64,000 nt of DNA, taken from Platerodrilus igneus (Eukaryota; Arthropoda; Insecta; Coleoptera; Lycidae). The notes beneath the pieces were generated by a model, which was not told the origin of the DNA, did not search any database, and was given only the letters and a program-made list of their open reading frames with translations. The stretch is from positions 682,001 through 746,000 of the forward strand of contig JARFIW010001453.1 in NCBI GenBank assembly GCA_036346225.1, given 5' to 3'. The translations under genes and the position numbers were made by a program. Of this stretch, positions 63,181 to 64,000 are shown piece after piece; positions within the stretch are counted from its first letter, which is position 1; each line of letters begins with the position of its first letter.

Positions 63181-64000
63181 TAGTCAATGAAAGGAAGCTC
63201 ATGCTTTAATAATTTAACCACATTTAGTAGAATTAATACTCTAGACAATCCGATTCTTTTGGAAACAAAATACATTCAGAAATTTTAAATAAATACAATT
63301 TAGCAGTATCTAAAGTGACAAACTGAAACATGAAACGAATTTTTAAACTTGAGGCATTAATGTAAGACAACAATCAGCCCTCAAACAAACAGGTCTTACA
63401 AAACAAGTATATTTCAAAAAAAACCAATAAAAATCTAACTTACGTCATCTGTTAAATTTAGCCTACGTGATGTTTTAAATGTAGAATGCGCTACACTTTC
63501 GAATAAAACCCAGCATATTGGATAAACAAAATATGGAAAAACAAGTTTGTATACGTGCGGAATTAAAGGAAAATTAATAAAATTACCTATTCAAAATACG
63601 AAAACAGATATTAGGACAAACCATAGAAATAACTAAATGAAATTTATGTTACGTGTTTTGGAAGATGACAAAATTTAGATAGTAGCTTTATAAAATAGCT
63701 TTATGATAAATGGCCAGCTTCAGATAATCGGCCAGTCAATCAGACGTGAAGAGCGCCTTTATAATGCACCAAGCGGGTAAGCCAGTCTCTACATAACTGA
63801 AGACAGCTTCAGTGTAACTATTCAAAAAATTATACGTAATTTAAGTGAAATTCAAAACACATTTCATAAGTAAAGTATAAAATTTCGTCAGTAAGGCTAA
63901 ATATACAAATTGCCTGACATAAGACGTAAGTAAATCTTTAATTAGAATTACAAGCGATCATAAAATTACAATTTAAGAACTAGAAAATCCAATACTACTG
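63181..64000 (+). repeat. direct repeat R', second copy, rich in small deletions
   Basis: Collinear with 46676-47680 from AGTCAATGAAAGGAAGCTC on, but shorter by many one- to several-base losses (for example GACGCAATCC becomes GACAATCC; AAAACGCATCT becomes AAAATCT). It runs to the window edge at the counterpart of 47680. No gene. Confidence 0.8.

Noticed and set aside
1..64000. CRISPR arrays, bacterial operons, rRNA genes
   Set aside because: No regularly spaced identical short repeats, no operon layout and no rRNA-like conserved blocks; tandem repeats present are satellite-like.

Overview
This window is AT-rich eukaryotic DNA made almost entirely of transposable elements and their remains. 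The mix (a Polinton/Maverick with capsid genes, BovB-type RTE retrotransposons, Ty3/Gypsy elements, a THAP/P-element-like transposase and a tRNA-derived SINE) suggests an arthropod, most likely an insect. I see no ordinary host gene and no bacterial operon.

Layout. 1-2.5 kb: two P-element-like remnants on opposite strands. 2.5-9.4 kb: RTE fragments of two families (RTE-1, RTE-2), a truncated LTR, a SINE, a helix-turn-helix gene remnant and a second non-LTR remnant. 9.6-11.1 kb: a dispersed repeat and a 93-bp tandem pair. 11.1-14.4 kb: a nearly full RTE-2 on the minus strand. 14.39-23.20 kb: Gypsy-1, with two LTRs, broken gag-pol, and downstream of pol a remnant of a macro-domain (OARD1/TARG1-type ADP-ribose hydrolase) reading frame, the most unusual content here. 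23.68-43.19 kb: a complete but decayed Polinton with terminal inverted repeats and a 6-bp target duplication. Its genes are integrase, packaging ATPase, PLA2/pX-like protein, protease, penton, a 50-aa ORF, major capsid protein, protein-primed DNA polymerase B, an apparently spliced coiled-coil gene and several conserved unknowns. A full RTE-1 split its penton gene and a SINE split its last gene; both insertions have target duplications. 43.2-46.5 kb: no gene, then a satellite-like array and another copy of the dispersed repeat. 46.7-64 kb: two near-identical Gypsy-2 copies in tandem, enclosed by a direct repeat whose second copy looks like unpolished sequence.

How the parts work together. The Polinton parts are what a virus-like element needs to replicate (PolB), integrate (integrase, TIRs), package (ATPase), build and mature a capsid (MCP, penton, protease) and perhaps enter cells (PLA2). 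Both ends carry an inward-facing TATA box and a 73-nt palindrome exactly 17 nt from the terminus. Gypsy-2 carries a textbook -1 frameshift heptamer (A AAA AAC) between gag and pol. The two Gypsy-2 copies differ mainly in homopolymer length, so some frameshifts in this window may be sequencing or assembly errors; in-frame stops caused by substitutions are more likely real decay.

All assignments rest on reading motifs by eye; no database search was run.
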